From Martensiomyces pterosporus (Eukaryota > Kickxellomycota > Kickxellomycetes > Kickxellales > Kickxellaceae), in NCBI GenBank assembly GCA_025201845.1, contig MU603937.1:116854-180853 (forward strand): a stretch of 64,000 bases of DNA, read 5' to 3'. Below, in pieces: positions 41,253 through 52,161 of this stretch. Within the stretch, counting starts at the first letter, position 1, and each line of letters begins with the position of its first letter. The notes beneath the pieces are model-generated. The model saw only the letters and a list, made by a program, of their open reading frames with translations. It did not search any database and had not been told where the DNA came from. Both the position numbers and the translations under genes were made by a program.

Positions 41253-43799
41253 CTAAGGATCCTTCGACTCGCTACTTTTGCGGTGGCTGTGGTGGTGGTG
41301 AGCAGCGCGAGCCGAATGCCGCTTGGACGATGGCGCCGCCAATGGCGACACCACTGGAGGCACTGATGCCTCGCCTCTTGGCGGCGACTGGGAAGCCGAC
41401 ATCCTGCGAGGTTGCTGGCCCTGGTGGCTGTGGTGTCTTTGTGCCGCAGCCGCATTCTGAACCGACAGCGACTGCGTGATATTCGGCGACGTCGGCGACA
41501 TCAACGGCTTGCTGCCCGCTGGCCGATCCAGCGCACCGTCCTTCCACTGCTCCAAAGTTTGGAACCACCTGGCCGCTTCGACAATGTCATCGTGTGCCAG
41601 CCAATAGCTCCTCTTCACCGTGACGACCTTAAAGTACCCTCTCCTGAGCGATTTGGCCTTGGCAGTGCACGGATCCGGCTCCCGAATGGCGTAGATATCC
41701 GAAGGTCTCAGAATCTGCTTCAACTCGTACTCCTTCTTATTGTGGTAATAGGACAGCGTGTTTCGCCTAAGAACGAACCACCGCTTGCGCCATTGCCGCA
41801 ATTTGTCCTGCTTGAGCAGGTACCCGCTAAGGATGACCTGGTCCTCAGCCAGCTTGTTCTCAATTTCACGCCGCTGGTCAACATTGAAGTTTGGTTCATC
41901 GTCTTCCTCAGCCTCGCCTTCTTCCTCAGCCACGGGTACGGGTTCGTGTTCAGGATCAACGCCAGGAGGCAGAGCTGTGGCGACTTCTGTGGCCTCGGAT
42001 ACAGCCCGCACATCGCCACCCTGCTTTGATAGATAGCGCGGCGAGACAGAAGTGTCCACGCGAAGGCCAGGTGACGATGTGCTCATCTCTTTTGCTGGCG
42101 TGTCTGGCTGTATGGGCTGTGCTGAGATACTTGTAGGCGCATCTCTGCTATTGCCGTCGCCATTATTATTAGAACTGCTCTGCTTGCTAGCGGCTACTTC
42201 GCCTACAGTGGACAGGATTACATTAGGACAAAGCTGGGGCTAGGTGCACATTCAGCAGCAGAAAGCTGACAAGAAACGGAGGACAGGGTGCATGCATTCA
42301 CACACTTGTTTACATCTTCCATTCATTCATCAACAAGTGGGCTGTTGCCCAGACACATGACGCTGGCTGTTCGCTACTCGTCTTGTGGTGCACCTGCGTA
42401 TGGTGCATTTAACGGCTTTGATGGGATATACGTATTGGGCAGGAATGGGGGTAGCTAATCTGCGCCCCCCCCCCCATCCTCTTTCCTCCACAAGCATGCA
42501 CAATACGTGTACATAATTTGCCATTAATATACGGCCACGTATTGGCACTGTGTCTGCGGTGGGGGAGTCGGGGGTGAACATTGCCCAAAGAACTGGGGGA
42601 TCATGTGGAGGTGCAAGACAGGAGGGTGTAAATGAGACTTGTAGCATCTGCACACACTTACTTTCAGCGGGGAATATGCTCTGAGCAGGCCGCAGCACTG
42701 CAGCATTTCGCTGCGACGTGCCATGCGCACTGCCTGTGCCGACGCCTGATGCCGACGGCAGGGACAAAAACGCATCTCCCGAGGCAACAGGGGGCGATGC
42801 TGTGGCCATTCGTGAAGTAGTAGCATACTGGCGACTGCCGGCGGTATTAGCCAGGTCACGATCTTCCTCGTCCAGCTTTTTCTGGCATCCATGGCTTGGC
42901 CTTGTTGGCTGTGTGCTGCCATTGTCGCTCAGCGCCAGAACGACTCTCTGCACGGCATCGACCCAGAGCTCAAGCTCCTGCTTACTAGAAGCTTCAAAGT
43001 AAAAGCTCCTCTCGCGCGTGCCGACCATGAATGCAAACGGGTGGTTGCGCTTCTCAACAGCACACACAGCCTCGATCTCGTCGGCACGGATGATCCGCTT
43101 AAGCTTATATTCGCTGTTGTTTTTGTATATGGACAATGCCTGCGACCGAAGCACGCACCACCGTTTATTCCAGGCCTAGGTTGTAGTATGAAACGGATGA
43201 GCAGCTGGAGAGTGGCGACCTCACCGATCAGCAAACAAAATGCGCATGTTCGTGCTCAAAAAAAGATTGACCCTCACAACAAGTGTGCCTCGCTCATACA
43301 AGAGCCGCCTGCAGCTGATGGTGTCTGCGTTTTCGCCAAGACACTCAGCGCATCGCTCACTTTTCATATTCTTACCTTGCCAGCACCTCCGGCCTTCTTG
43401 TACAGGAACCCGCACATCTGCTCCTTCTCCTTCTCAATAGCACGCTCCGCTATGTCGCGTTTGAGCTTGGCCTTGTCCTGCTCAATTTGGCTCGTTAGCA
43501 GGTCGTCGGGGTCGCTTCCGGCCTCGTCCGACTCGTGTGATGAGGTTGTACGTCTGTGTGACAGCGGTGAGAACTTTGTCGATGGAGCAAAGGTGAGCAC
43601 CGGCCCAGTGCTGCCCAAAGCTGCTTTCTACATCGATAGAAAGAGTAGAAAAAGCGATGAATTAGCTTTTGCTGTGGTCAACGAAGGAAGCTTCCAGCCA
43701 AGGAGAAAGCGTGCGACGCCGCAGCCAATGCTATTTCTTTACCTGCGGCGCGCTGTCCTTGACAGGCATCGGCATTGCTGACGAGGCAGTGTTCGTCAT
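41253..43799 (-). CDS. Tandem pleckstrin-homology (PH) domain protein, Opy1-like architecture
   Basis: Four exons (43743-43799, 43376-43627, 42662-43175, 41253-42202) give 590 residues; all junctions are GT-AG and phase-consistent. PH1 (about 89-175) is assembled across an exon junction: EQMCGFLYKKAGGAGK|AWNKRWCVLRSQALSIYK, ending ELELWVDAVQRVV. PH2 (about 398-495) starts ILSGYLLKQDKLRQWRKRWFVL and ends ARWFQTLEQW. The linker and C-terminus are Ser/Pro/His-rich. Two PH domains separated by disorder is the layout of yeast Opy1, a PI(4,5)P2 and PIP5-kinase sensor at the plasma membrane; orthology is not certain. The last intron (42203-42661, 459 nt) contains a C11 run (42465-42475). Confidence 0.82.
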
Positions 43800-44433
43800 T
43801 GTAGCATGACAAGTATGAAAACAATAAAGACAGAATAACGTAATAATAATAAATAATAATAGCAGGAAAGGCAGTCAATGAACAGAGAGAAATATAGGCG
43901 TGCGTGTGTCGCGGTATGAAAAATAAAGTGTTTGTCGGAATGGAGAGGCAGAGGCCAAAAGCGCTTTGCATGTGTGGAGTAACAGCAATAGCAGCAGCAG
44001 GGGTATGGAGAGGAGAGGAAGAGAAATAGGCATGAAAAGCGAACAGCCAGGAAGAGAAATGGAGGCAGGATTACCAGTGTTTTGCGGCAGGAGGATTACC
44101 CAGCCGTTCATGTGCACGCAGACAGCTGTCCATCCAGCTGCCGCTAGCCACTGCCGCCCCGCTGCATGTGCCCGCTTTGCCCAGTCTCCCTGTCTGCTCC
44201 CTTCGGCCTCTGCCCTTTCATAGCCTCTTTCTTCTTTGCACTCTCTCACCCGCACTCCAAAAGTACTATTTCCAGCTCGCCTGTCCCAAGTCCCCAGTCT
44301 CATTTTTGCAGGGCCAAAGACACTTTGCCTCTATCCCCGCTGACCTATTTGCTTCTCCCCCAGTGCCGCATATATTGCACACACGCCTGTAAGCCGCCGC
44401 CCGTGACCTGGATTCCTTGAGTTCCTCTCAGTG
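43800..44433. other. Divergent promoter region, tandem-PH / four-TM gene
   Basis: No gene is seen. It contains a TAA-type microsatellite (43841-43861) close to the tandem-PH start and CT-rich sequence before the four-TM gene. Confidence 0.4.
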
Positions 44434-44955
44434 ATGCTGCGTGATATCCTCCCAAAGCCGCGCAGTCTTCTTGGCTGCATACCGCTCGAGACGGGCATCT
44501 CCATAGTCGCATCCGGCCTTATAATGTGGCACATCTTTGGCATTGCCACCGGGTATGCGAACGCCTGGGTCCTGTACAACGTGTGGATGCTCGTCTCATC
44601 CATTGCTCTGTTCTATGGCCAGAGCAAGAAGGATCTGGGCCACGTCCGCTGGTTCTCCGTTGCGCTGTTTATCGACATTGTCGTTTATGTCGCCTACATC
44701 CCCTACGACAGCGACTTCACGATGACTGACACGGAGTCGTGCTCGGTGGCTATGATGACCAATCGCGACATGACCATGGAGTACTGCCTTGAACACGTCC
44801 ACGAGATTAGGAACATCGCCTATATGATGCGCGTTGCCGCTGTGTTCGTCAAGACGTATCTGGCGGGCCTTGCCAAGAGCTACGAGGACACTATTCCCCG
44901 TCCCCCGGCAAAGCCGTCCCGGAGAAAGCGCCGTGCTGCTCCTGCTTCTCAATAG
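44434..44955 (+). CDS. Four-transmembrane protein of unknown function
   Basis: Single exon, 173 residues, starting at the ATG at 44434 (an upstream GTG is not used). The start DILPKPRSLLGCIPLETG resembles the cytosolic N-terminus of small fungal tetraspanning proteins. Four hydrophobic segments follow: SIVASGLIMWHIFGIATGY, AWVLYNVWMLVSSIALFYG, VRWFSVALFIDIVVYVAYI and a C-terminal one around AYMMRVAAVFVKTYLAGL. A loop with two Cys (TESCSVAM...EYCLEH) lies between TM3 and TM4. The tail is basic (KPSRRKRRAAP). The LGxIPLxTG motif is weakly reminiscent of Kei1 and related Golgi proteins, but this is not enough to name it. Confidence 0.7.
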   Translation: MLRDILPKPRSLLGCIPLETGISIVASGLIMWHIFGIATGYANAWVLYNVWMLVSSIALFYGQSKKDLGHVRWFSVALFIDIVVYVAYIPYDSDFTMTDTESCSVAMMTNRDMTMEYCLEHVHEIRNIAYMMRVAAVFVKTYLAGLAKSYEDTIPRPPAKPSRRKRRAAPASQ

Positions 44956-45532
44956 ACTACGCACTCCGATACCGATTCGATTTTGCTACTTTTCCATCCA
45001 GCTGATAATAAAGCACTGCCCTGCTCTCCAAGCACGAAGGGACACGCGCATTAGAGCACAGCGAGCGTGCAGGCGCAGGCTCTCCCACGCTTCTCTATGC
45101 GCTTGGGGAAGACCTGGCCCAGAGCTTGCAACGACGCGTTGGCGCTGCTGGCAGTGGGTATTTAGAGCTCCAGCCAATCACCTGCACCCGTGGCCACCTC
45201 GATTTTTTGCAGTCCAGAAAGGAAGACGAGTGTCGCCCTACCAGAGCCCCCGCCTCCAATGCTGCACACTGTCCCGGCTGTCCACCCACCCCCATCACGC
45301 ACAGTAGCAGCGCAGCAAGCCCCTTGCTGGATTATAAGCGAGCTGAATTGTACTCCTCCAGATGGCAGGCAGCCGTGTCTGGGTCAGGTCTATTTCCTGG
45401 GCTTCTCCATCTCCACTGCCCCTTCCTCTTTATATGCCCCTTCGGCACTATTCCACGGCCCAGCACCCTTGTCTCTCTTCGTTTCTCTTCTGTACTCTCA
45501 TTTTTTATATTTCCACTGTACATGTATTACCA
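44956..45532. other. Intergenic: four-TM 3' flank and LRR-gene promoter/leader
   Basis: No gene is seen. An in-frame ATG at 45362 could extend the LRR protein by 57 residues, but that stretch is pyrimidine-rich leader-like sequence. A 4-codon uORF (45522-45536) overlaps the chosen start. Confidence 0.45.
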
Positions 45533-45536
45533 ATGA
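45522..45536 (+). promoter_or_regulatory. Four-codon uORF overlapping the LRR-gene start (ATGA)
   Basis: ATG TAT TAC CAA TGA: its stop TGA overlaps the ATG of the LRR protein (45533) by two bases. This arrangement could allow termination-reinitiation or suppress initiation at the main ATG. It matters only if 45533 rather than 45362 is the real start. Confidence 0.5.
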
Positions 45537-46936
45537 GCCACTACAGCCACCGTCCCTCTGATACAGCAAACGGCAGCGGCCTGCAGCAGATGGGTGCTCC
45601 ACGCACTCCGACGTCAAACAGGACAGCGAGTCGTGCTACACCACAGCCCATGGCATCGCGCAATGCAAGCATGGTGGACTATCCCAGCAGGTCGCCCGAG
45701 GCACACCGGCACATGTTCCGCAGAACACACTCGATGCAGTCTCCAGGCAGCGCCGACGCTGAATCCAGCGCACACGCCATGGGCCACCCGCAAGACACGC
45801 AGCTGCCACAGCAACAGCAAATGCATTCCCCGCAATCCCCACTCCCACCTATCTCCCTGGGCCTAGGCAGCCCTCGCGGCACCACGGATAGATACCATTT
45901 TTCGCCGCGCCGCAAGCGACTGTCAATAGACTCGCCCTCGACGCCACGGCGTATGCGCAGGCGGCTGTTCTTTGAGGACCGGTCGGACGGACCCGAGGCC
46001 CCCGAGGACAGGGAGCGGCGAATGCTAGTATATCATGAGGCTGACGAAGCTGCACTAAACATTATCAGAGAGGCTGTGGATCTGGGCAACTCGCACATTG
46101 ATCTCAGCGATCTCCAGCTCGAGTCAGTCCCCGACGAACTGGCCGAGCTGAAGGACCTGGTGGTACTGACGCCGGGCCATGTGCTGGCCACCGATCTACA
46201 GCTGATGCTAGGCACGAATCGGCTTCGCCACTTCCCGCTGGCCGTCTGCGAGCTGACAAACCTGACAACCCTGATTATTTCTCACAACCGCATTGCGCAT
46301 CTGCCGCCGGAGATCGGCAACCTGGCCAATTTGCGCGAGCTCTCTGTGGCGCACAACCGCCTGCGCGTGCTGCCGCTCGAGGTGACCAGGCTGAAGAACC
46401 TGATCACCCTGTCCGTTTTCCCCAACCCGTTTCTCGATCCCTCGGCGCTGGCTTCTGGAAGACAGCCGAGTATAGCCGACAGGGCGTTCCGCAAGTTCCT
46501 GGCGACGCAGCTTAGTTTGAAGCCATCCGAGCTGCGCCAGTTCTGGGTCTCCGTGCCCTGCAGCGTGCCGCGACTCACCGATCTAGCAGCACGCAGGCTC
46601 TCGCGCCAGCAGCTCATCACGCTCAAGCACAGCCTGGCCCAGTGCCTGGAGAACGCTCGGCCGACGCTGGGGCGCATTGTTGGGCCAGCCGTGGAAACAA
46701 GCGACAACTGCGTGTCGTTTGCATTGAGAGCTCAGCACCTGGCTGTGCCTGTGGGCCACGAGTGCGCCATCTGCTCCCAGTGGTTCTTGTCGCCATCGGT
46801 GGAGGTGCTGGTGTGGGCGCCGTTCTCGCTTATTCCGCGGTCGGTGCCGTTTAAGGTGCGCCTATGCAACCGCAACTGCCTGTACTCGGACAATATGGTC
46901 AAGCTCCTAGTCAAGGACGCTGTCTCCCAGAAATGA
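45533..46936 (+). CDS. Leucine-rich-repeat protein with C-terminal Cys cluster
   Basis: Single exon, 467 residues from ATG 45533. The first ~150 residues are disordered and Ser/Pro/Gln-rich with basic patches (SPRRKRLSIDSPSTPRRMRRRLFF), suggesting phosphorylation and perhaps nuclear localisation. Residues ~175-300 hold LRRs of the plain leucine type: HIDLSDLQLESVPDELAELKDL, LTTLIISHNRIAHLPPEIGNL, LRELSVAHNRLRVLPLEVTRL, LITLSVFPNPF. The C-terminus has CAICSQWF and CNRNC, a CX2C...CX3C arrangement that may bind zinc, followed by SVPFKVRLCNRNC. Similar LRR-plus-Cys-cluster proteins occur in fission yeast and filamentous fungi without a firm function. The frame is open further upstream to ATG 45362. 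Confidence 0.8.
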   Translation: MSHYSHRPSDTANGSGLQQMGAPRTPTSNRTASRATPQPMASRNASMVDYPSRSPEAHRHMFRRTHSMQSPGSADAESSAHAMGHPQDTQLPQQQQMHSPQSPLPPISLGLGSPRGTTDRYHFSPRRKRLSIDSPSTPRRMRRRLFFEDRSDGPEAPEDRERRMLVYHEADEAALNIIREAVDLGNSHIDLSDLQLESVPDELAELKDLVVLTPGHVLATDLQLMLGTNRLRHFPLAVCELTNLTTLIISHNRIAHLPPEIGNLANLRELSVAHNRLRVLPLEVTRLKNLITLSVFPNPFLDPSALASGRQPSIADRAFRKFLATQLSLKPSELRQFWVSVPCSVPRLTDLAARRLSRQQLITLKHSLAQCLENARPTLGRIVGPAVETSDNCVSFALRAQHLAVPVGHECAICSQWFLSPSVEVLVWAPFSLIPRSVPFKVRLCNRNCLYSDNMVKLLVKDAVSQK

Positions 46937-47567
46937 CTCGGCTGCATTGTTTGTGCCTCTCCCTTTTTCTTGTGCTGTAGCCGGTTTGTTTGCGAGAGCA
47001 ATGAATGAATAAACGGCTGTGCGTCGTGTCTGCGCAGACAATGCTCGCTGGCCTTTCCACATGGGGCATTTAGCTAGGCAGTGCTCGCCGGAAACATCGC
47101 GCTGCTCACCAAGGCGCCTATTTCTCGCTCGTGTGCAACAGGAGAGAAGGGCTAAGGACCTTGTGCGACAGAGGCGGCACTCTAATGCAGATATGGTGCA
47201 AATGTCCTCTGCAATAGTGCGCCAACTCTATCCCAGCACCTGAATCACCACCACCCATGCCTGCTGCAATGCATGCATGCGCCAAACAAGGGCGACAAAA
47301 GGGAGCTTGAAGGGAGAATCCTGCTCCACTTTTACTTTTCTTCGCTCTCCCCAGCAGACACGCAATTTACATTCCTTTTCTTCGGTGCCTCTTCAAATTT
47401 CGCTTTTTGCCTTCTCTTTTTTTTTTGCTACGCGTATCCGGGGCAAAAGCAAGCGCGGGAGACGCATACAGAGCACAAGCACACACTGTCTGTGGCCTAC
47501 AAGGGGAACTCGCAAGCCTAGCACCTGTATACACATATTCATGCTCTGCACTCGAGCTGCTGGTGAA
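46937..47567. other. Intergenic: LRR-gene 3' flank and alpha-actinin promoter
   Basis: No gene is seen. It contains a T10 run (47417-47426) and CT-rich leader-like sequence. An in-frame ATG at 47541, nine codons upstream of the chosen alpha-actinin start, is an alternative. Confidence 0.4.
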
Positions 47568-49820
47568 ATGCGCAACGCATTCACGCCTACGCCTGCTGCT
47601 GACAAGACATGGGAGTCTGTGCAGTCAAAGAGTAAGTTTCCATGTCGCGTTGCCTTTTCATCTCTCTTTGGTTGTCTGCGGTAAGTGGCTGCTTTCTGGT
47701 ACGCTGCTTGAAATAGGCTTGTGCTTACCGCAACCCTTGTTTCTGGCGCTACTGCAGCCACCACACGCTTCATGCCACCCAAGCCATGTGCTGCTAACAA
47801 CTGCAACTTTCTGCTTTTGCTTGCTCTTTGCAAACTGTACGCGAATATTAACGCTACGATTGTCTCGGCTCTAGCCTTCACAAAATGGTAAGCTGCCAGC
47901 CCGCCTCTGTGTTGATTTCTCGCATGCGACAATGAGCCAAACACCATGAGGATCCACCCACACCGTCTACTAACACATGTATCCACAGCGCCTTTCTTGC
48001 CTTGTGCAAATAGGGTTAATGCCCGGCTCTCAGAGCACTCGCTTGGCCCACTCAACAACATTTGCACGGACTTCTCGGATGGAACAGCACTAATCCACCT
48101 CTTGGAGATAATCGGCGACGAGTCCCTGGGCCGCTATAACCGGAGCCCCCGGATGCGGATCCAAAAAGTGGAGAACGTCAACCTAGCCCTCGACTACATC
48201 CGCTCCCGCGGCATAAGCCTGACCAACATTGGCGCCGAAGACATCGTCGACGCCAACCCCAAACTCATTCTAGGGATGATCTGGACTATCATCCTGCGAT
48301 TCACCATCGACGAGATCAACGAGGAAGGCTTGAGTGCCAAGGAAGGCCTGCTGCTCTGGTGCCAGAGGAAGACGGCGCCGTACAAGGAAGTCGATGTGCA
48401 GGACTTCACCTACAGCTGGCAAGATGGCCTGGCCTTCTGTGCGCTCATTCATCGCCACCGCCCAGATTTGCTCGACTACCATGCACTGGACAAGAGCGAT
48501 TTCCACGGCAACACTGCACTGGCCTTTGAGGTGGCCGAGAGGTACCTGGGCATCCCACAGCTGCTGGATGTCGAGGACGTCTGCGATGTGGCCAAACCTG
48601 ATGAGAGGTCGGTGATGACGTATGTGGCCCAGTATTTCCACGCATTCTCGTCGCTCAGCAAGGCCGAGACTGCTGGCCGTCGCTTGGGCAAATTCACCGA
48701 TGTCATGCAGTCTGTCTACGACATGCAAAACGACTTTGAGTCCCGCGTGGCCAAGCTGATTGACGCCATCCATAGCAAGCAGGACGGATGGGAGAAAACC
48801 AGGTTCGAGCCCATCTATGCCAGTGCGCGCAAACTCTCCGACGCCTTCAATGGGTACAAGGTCAACGAGAAGCGGCCATGGACGCACGAGAAGATCGAGC
48901 TGGACACCCTGCTGGGCAACATCCAGACCAAGCGTGCCACATACAACCTGTCGCCCTTTGTGCCCAAGAAGGGGCTCAGCCCCAAGGACCTGGAGGCCGT
49001 GTGGAATGAGCTGGCTGCATCGGAGGTCAGGCACCGCAAGACCATCAACCAGTACATCCGCGAGTCCAAGGACATTTTGCAGCGGAGTTACGGCGACGAG
49101 GCCAATGGGATCCAGGCCATTCTGAACAGCATCTCCAACGGCCTGGCTGCATTGAGCGGCGAGCTGGACGACCAGCTGGCCACAGTGCATGCGCTGATCG
49201 GCAAGGCCAAGCCCCTGGGCTCTGCGCTCCGGCGACTCAGCGGACTGGAGAAGCAGTGCATCGACGCCAATATCGATGAATACGACTACACCGTGTACTC
49301 TGTCGGCGACCTCGAGTACGACATTGAGATGATGATGAAGGCCCTGGAGAAGAAATCGCGGTTCATCGAGAATCAGTCTGTGGTGCGCAACATGACCAAT
49401 CTGACACCCGCACAACTGGAGGAGTTCGAGACTACGTTCCGCTACTTTGACCGTGACAGCACCAATGTGCTCAACGACATTGAGTTCAGGACAGCGCTGG
49501 ACAGCTTGGGCCACTCGTTCCCCGATGAGGAGTTTGCTATCCTCTACGAGCAGCTGTCGGGCGGCAACGGGTATATCACATTCGAGGTCTACATTCGGTT
49601 CCTTGTGGAGCTCACTGAGGACCAGACTACGCCCGAGCAGCTGCTCGAGTCGTTCCGCATCATTGCAAGCGACAAGGAGTATGTCACTGAAGATGATCTG
49701 CGGCTCTCGGAACTCTCTGCTCCGTCCATTGCCTACCTTGTGCGCGCCATGCCGAGATCCAGCCACTCCGAAGATGGATTCGACTACCTGGCATATCTGC
49801 GCAGTGTCTTCCAGCGGTAG
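47568..49820 (+). CDS. ain1: Alpha-actinin (actin cross-linker, Ain1 type)
   Basis: Three exons (47568-47631, 47875-47887, 48014-49820) give 627 residues. The 13-nt exon 2 is needed to rebuild the first calponin-homology helix: WESVQSK|TFTK|WVNARLSEHSL, with phase-perfect GT-AG junctions on both sides. CH1 (about 15-120) and CH2 (about 130-240; LLLWCQRKTAPYKEVDVQDFTYSWQDGLAFCALIHRHRPDL) form the actin-binding domain. Two spectrin-like helical repeats (about 250-480) follow, then EF hands (about 490-627) with a plausible Ca2+ loop DRDSTNVLNDIE. Fungal alpha-actinin has two spectrin repeats, against four in animals, and bundles F-actin in the cytokinetic ring. ATG 47568 has the better context (GAA before ATG); 47541 would add nine residues. 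Confidence 0.92.
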
Positions 49821-50199
49821 ACGGTGTCGCTTTGCTCCTCCGTTTTGCCTCTTCGTTTGGATCCCCCCCCCTCACACACACACACACTTTGCAACTCACC
49901 ACCACTATTTTTCAGCATAACTTATAAATCACAGCACAATTTTAACACGAACAATACCAGCACAATACTAGCAGTGTCTCGCTGGCTGCAGCCAAAGTTA
50001 TGCTAGGTTGCTGTCACGTGGCTGCTGCGTCGGGTCTATCCATACCCCTTGCTCCTCTCCCGACCTCTTCTTCGACCGCCTTCACTTCCCTTCCTTGCTC
50101 TCGCTCGTAGCTTTTTTTCGCCAGCTCAATTTTCCTTACTGTTTCCAATTCTATTGCTATACCCTTTCATTCACCCACCGTGTGACCAGAGCTAAACAA
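49821..50199. other. Intergenic: alpha-actinin 3' flank and UBC7 promoter
   Basis: No gene is seen. A C9 run (49863-49871) is followed by a (CA)n microsatellite ending near 49887. Confidence 0.5.
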
Positions 50200-51048
50200 A
50201 TGTACAAAAGCGGAGGCTCAACAGCATTGAAGCGCTTGATGACAGAGTACCGGGGTACGTTAGCGGCATTCTACAGGCGCATTTCGCTCGCTGGAAGAGC
50301 CTCTGGGTCCACGCGCACATACTAAACGGAGACCAAGCACTTTCTCTTGTTTCTTTATTTTGTAGAGCTCTCGCTGCACTCACCGGAGGGTATCACTGCA
50401 GGTATGCTGCCACTCGAGCACCAGGCACCAATGGGATAATACTGTGCTGGCGCCATGTCTCACTATTCCTACTCATGCACACCGCCTCTCTGCCTTTGCT
50501 GTGTAGGTCCTGTCTCTGAGGACAACTTTTTCGAGTGGGAGGCTGTTATTGCGTAAGTTGCCTCAGCAGCAGGCACGGAGTTACGACGTTGCCCGGATCA
50601 GTAATACTACAAGCAAAGCAGTGCTTTGTATTTTAGGCACTAATGATGAAAGCAATAACTGGAATCTCTTTGTAGTGGTCCTCCAGACACGCCGTTTGAG
50701 GGTGGCATTTTCACAGCGACGCTTTCATTCCCTCGGGACTACCCGCTCAACCCCCCAACAATGAAGTTCACCTGCCCAATGTTCCACCCAAACGTGTACG
50801 CCAACGGCGTCGTGTGCATCTCAATTCTCCATCCTCCCGGCGACGACCCAAACCACTATGAGAGCAGCTCGGAGAGGTGGAGCCCCGTGCAGAGTGTCGA
50901 AAAGATCCTGCTCTCTGTCCTCAGCATGATTGCAGAGCCCAACGATGAGAGCGGCGCCAACGTTGATGCTAGCAAGATGTGGCGCGATGACCGGGAGCAG
51001 TATAATGCAATTGTGCACGACATTGTCAAAAAGTCCCTTGGCCTCTAG
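50200..51048 (+). CDS. UBC7: Ubiquitin-conjugating enzyme E2 G (Ubc7/UBE2G2)
   Basis: Four exons (50200-50254, 50366-50401, 50507-50552, 50676-51048) give 169 residues; introns are 111, 105 and 123 nt, all GT-AG. UBC fold: [51 protein letters not shown], then [37 protein letters not shown]. The catalytic Cys is at residue 93 and is followed by the Ubc7/Cdc34-type acidic insertion ([14 protein letters not shown]), which distinguishes this class. Ubc7 works with Hrd1 and Doa10 ligases in ER-associated degradation, activated by Cue1-type G2BR proteins. Length and motifs match yeast Ubc7 (165 aa). Confidence 0.95.
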
Positions 51049-51390
51049 TTCGCATGGCTTTTTATCTCGCTTTGCAGTGGCCTCCCAGGAATAAGCACCG
51101 CGGTCATTTAGATGCAACCAACATGCTCTAGTAGCTCGGCTCGCGAGTCAATGGGACCGCTCCCCCAACCAGGGCAAAAGCACCACCAAGCGAGCGAACC
51201 GATAGGTGTAAATTTTTTTCTATATTTTTCTTTCTTTGTGGGCACTGCTCTCCTTCCCGCACAGCTTTTTCTCTCTCATTTCCAGGAAAGCCAAACTACA
51301 CACTACACTTTTTTCTTTTTGTGGTCTTTTAAGCACGCAGCCCTCGCAGCACCTAGACAGCTATTTACGTATCAGACAAAAGCAGAGAAG
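51049..51390. other. Intergenic: UBC7 3' flank and NOP16 leader
   Basis: No gene is seen. Its T-rich tract (51209-51239) fits a termination region or pyrimidine-rich leader. The NOP16 frame is open upstream to 51112 but with non-conserved composition. Confidence 0.4.
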
Positions 51391-52065
51391 ATGGTCCGTC
51401 CTATCGCCCGCAAGAAGATGCGCAACGCAAAGCTCACGACAACGCGCAGGCGTGCCAACAAGGCGCGCACCAAAAAGTTTATTGGCCACCCTCTTATCAA
51501 GGACAAGTGGGATTCGTCTCTCACTCTGTCCGAGAACTACAGAAACCTGGGACTCGTGTCTCGGCTAAATGGCGTATCCGGCGGAATTGCAAAGCCCATT
51601 GTGCCCCAGAACGATGAGGAGGAGGATATGGAGGGGCCCCATGAAATGGAGACCCTGGATACCAAAAACATGAGCAAGGAGGAGCTGAAGAGGCTGATCC
51701 CCCAGGGCTACGGTATTATCGAGCGCGACGAAGAAGGCAACGTAGTAAATGTCATCATGCCCGACGACGAGCCCGAGGACCCTCTTGACAGCGACGTAGA
51801 GCCCGAGGCGGTCAAGCCCAAGAAGGAGGCAGCAAGGATCCTTGAGGACTACGCTAATAGCTTTGAGGAGCGCAAGGAGCGGTGGGTCTCACAGGGCGAG
51901 AGGCGCAAGCTCCAGGCTTTCGTCGACAAGCATGGATCGGACTACAATGCCATGTTTTGGGACAAGCAGCTCAACAAGCAGCAGCTCACAGCACAGCAGC
52001 TGAAGAAGAAGATTGAAAAGTACCTGGAGGACAAAAAGAAAGCCCTCAGCCCGTTCCCTGAATAA
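51391..52065 (+). CDS. NOP16: Ribosome biogenesis protein Nop16
   Basis: Single exon, 224 residues from ATG 51391 (GAGAAG before ATG). The very basic N-terminus MVRPIARKKMRNAKLTTTRRR is followed by the Nop16 core GHPLIKDKWDSSLTLSENYRNLGLVSRLN, an acidic middle, and the C-terminal signature VSQGERRKLQAFVDKHGSDYNAMFWDKQLNKQQLTAQQLKKKIEKY. Nop16 is a nucleolar component of pre-60S particles. The length matches the family (about 180-230). The acidic middle with EDPLDSDVEPE may be a casein-kinase target. Confidence 0.93.
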   Translation: MVRPIARKKMRNAKLTTTRRRANKARTKKFIGHPLIKDKWDSSLTLSENYRNLGLVSRLNGVSGGIAKPIVPQNDEEEDMEGPHEMETLDTKNMSKEELKRLIPQGYGIIERDEEGNVVNVIMPDDEPEDPLDSDVEPEAVKPKKEAARILEDYANSFEERKERWVSQGERRKLQAFVDKHGSDYNAMFWDKQLNKQQLTAQQLKKKIEKYLEDKKKALSPFPE

Positions 52066-52161
52066 GCCAGCAATCGCCAGAAATGGTTCTGTATTCACCT
52101 TGTTTCTCGTTTTCTTTATTTGCCCTATCTCTTATAAATATGCTACCTCTGACTGAACGCT

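Noticed and set aside
48270..49766. 498-codon minus-strand frame opposite alpha-actinin
   Set aside because: Antisense shadow of the CH/spectrin coding sequence.
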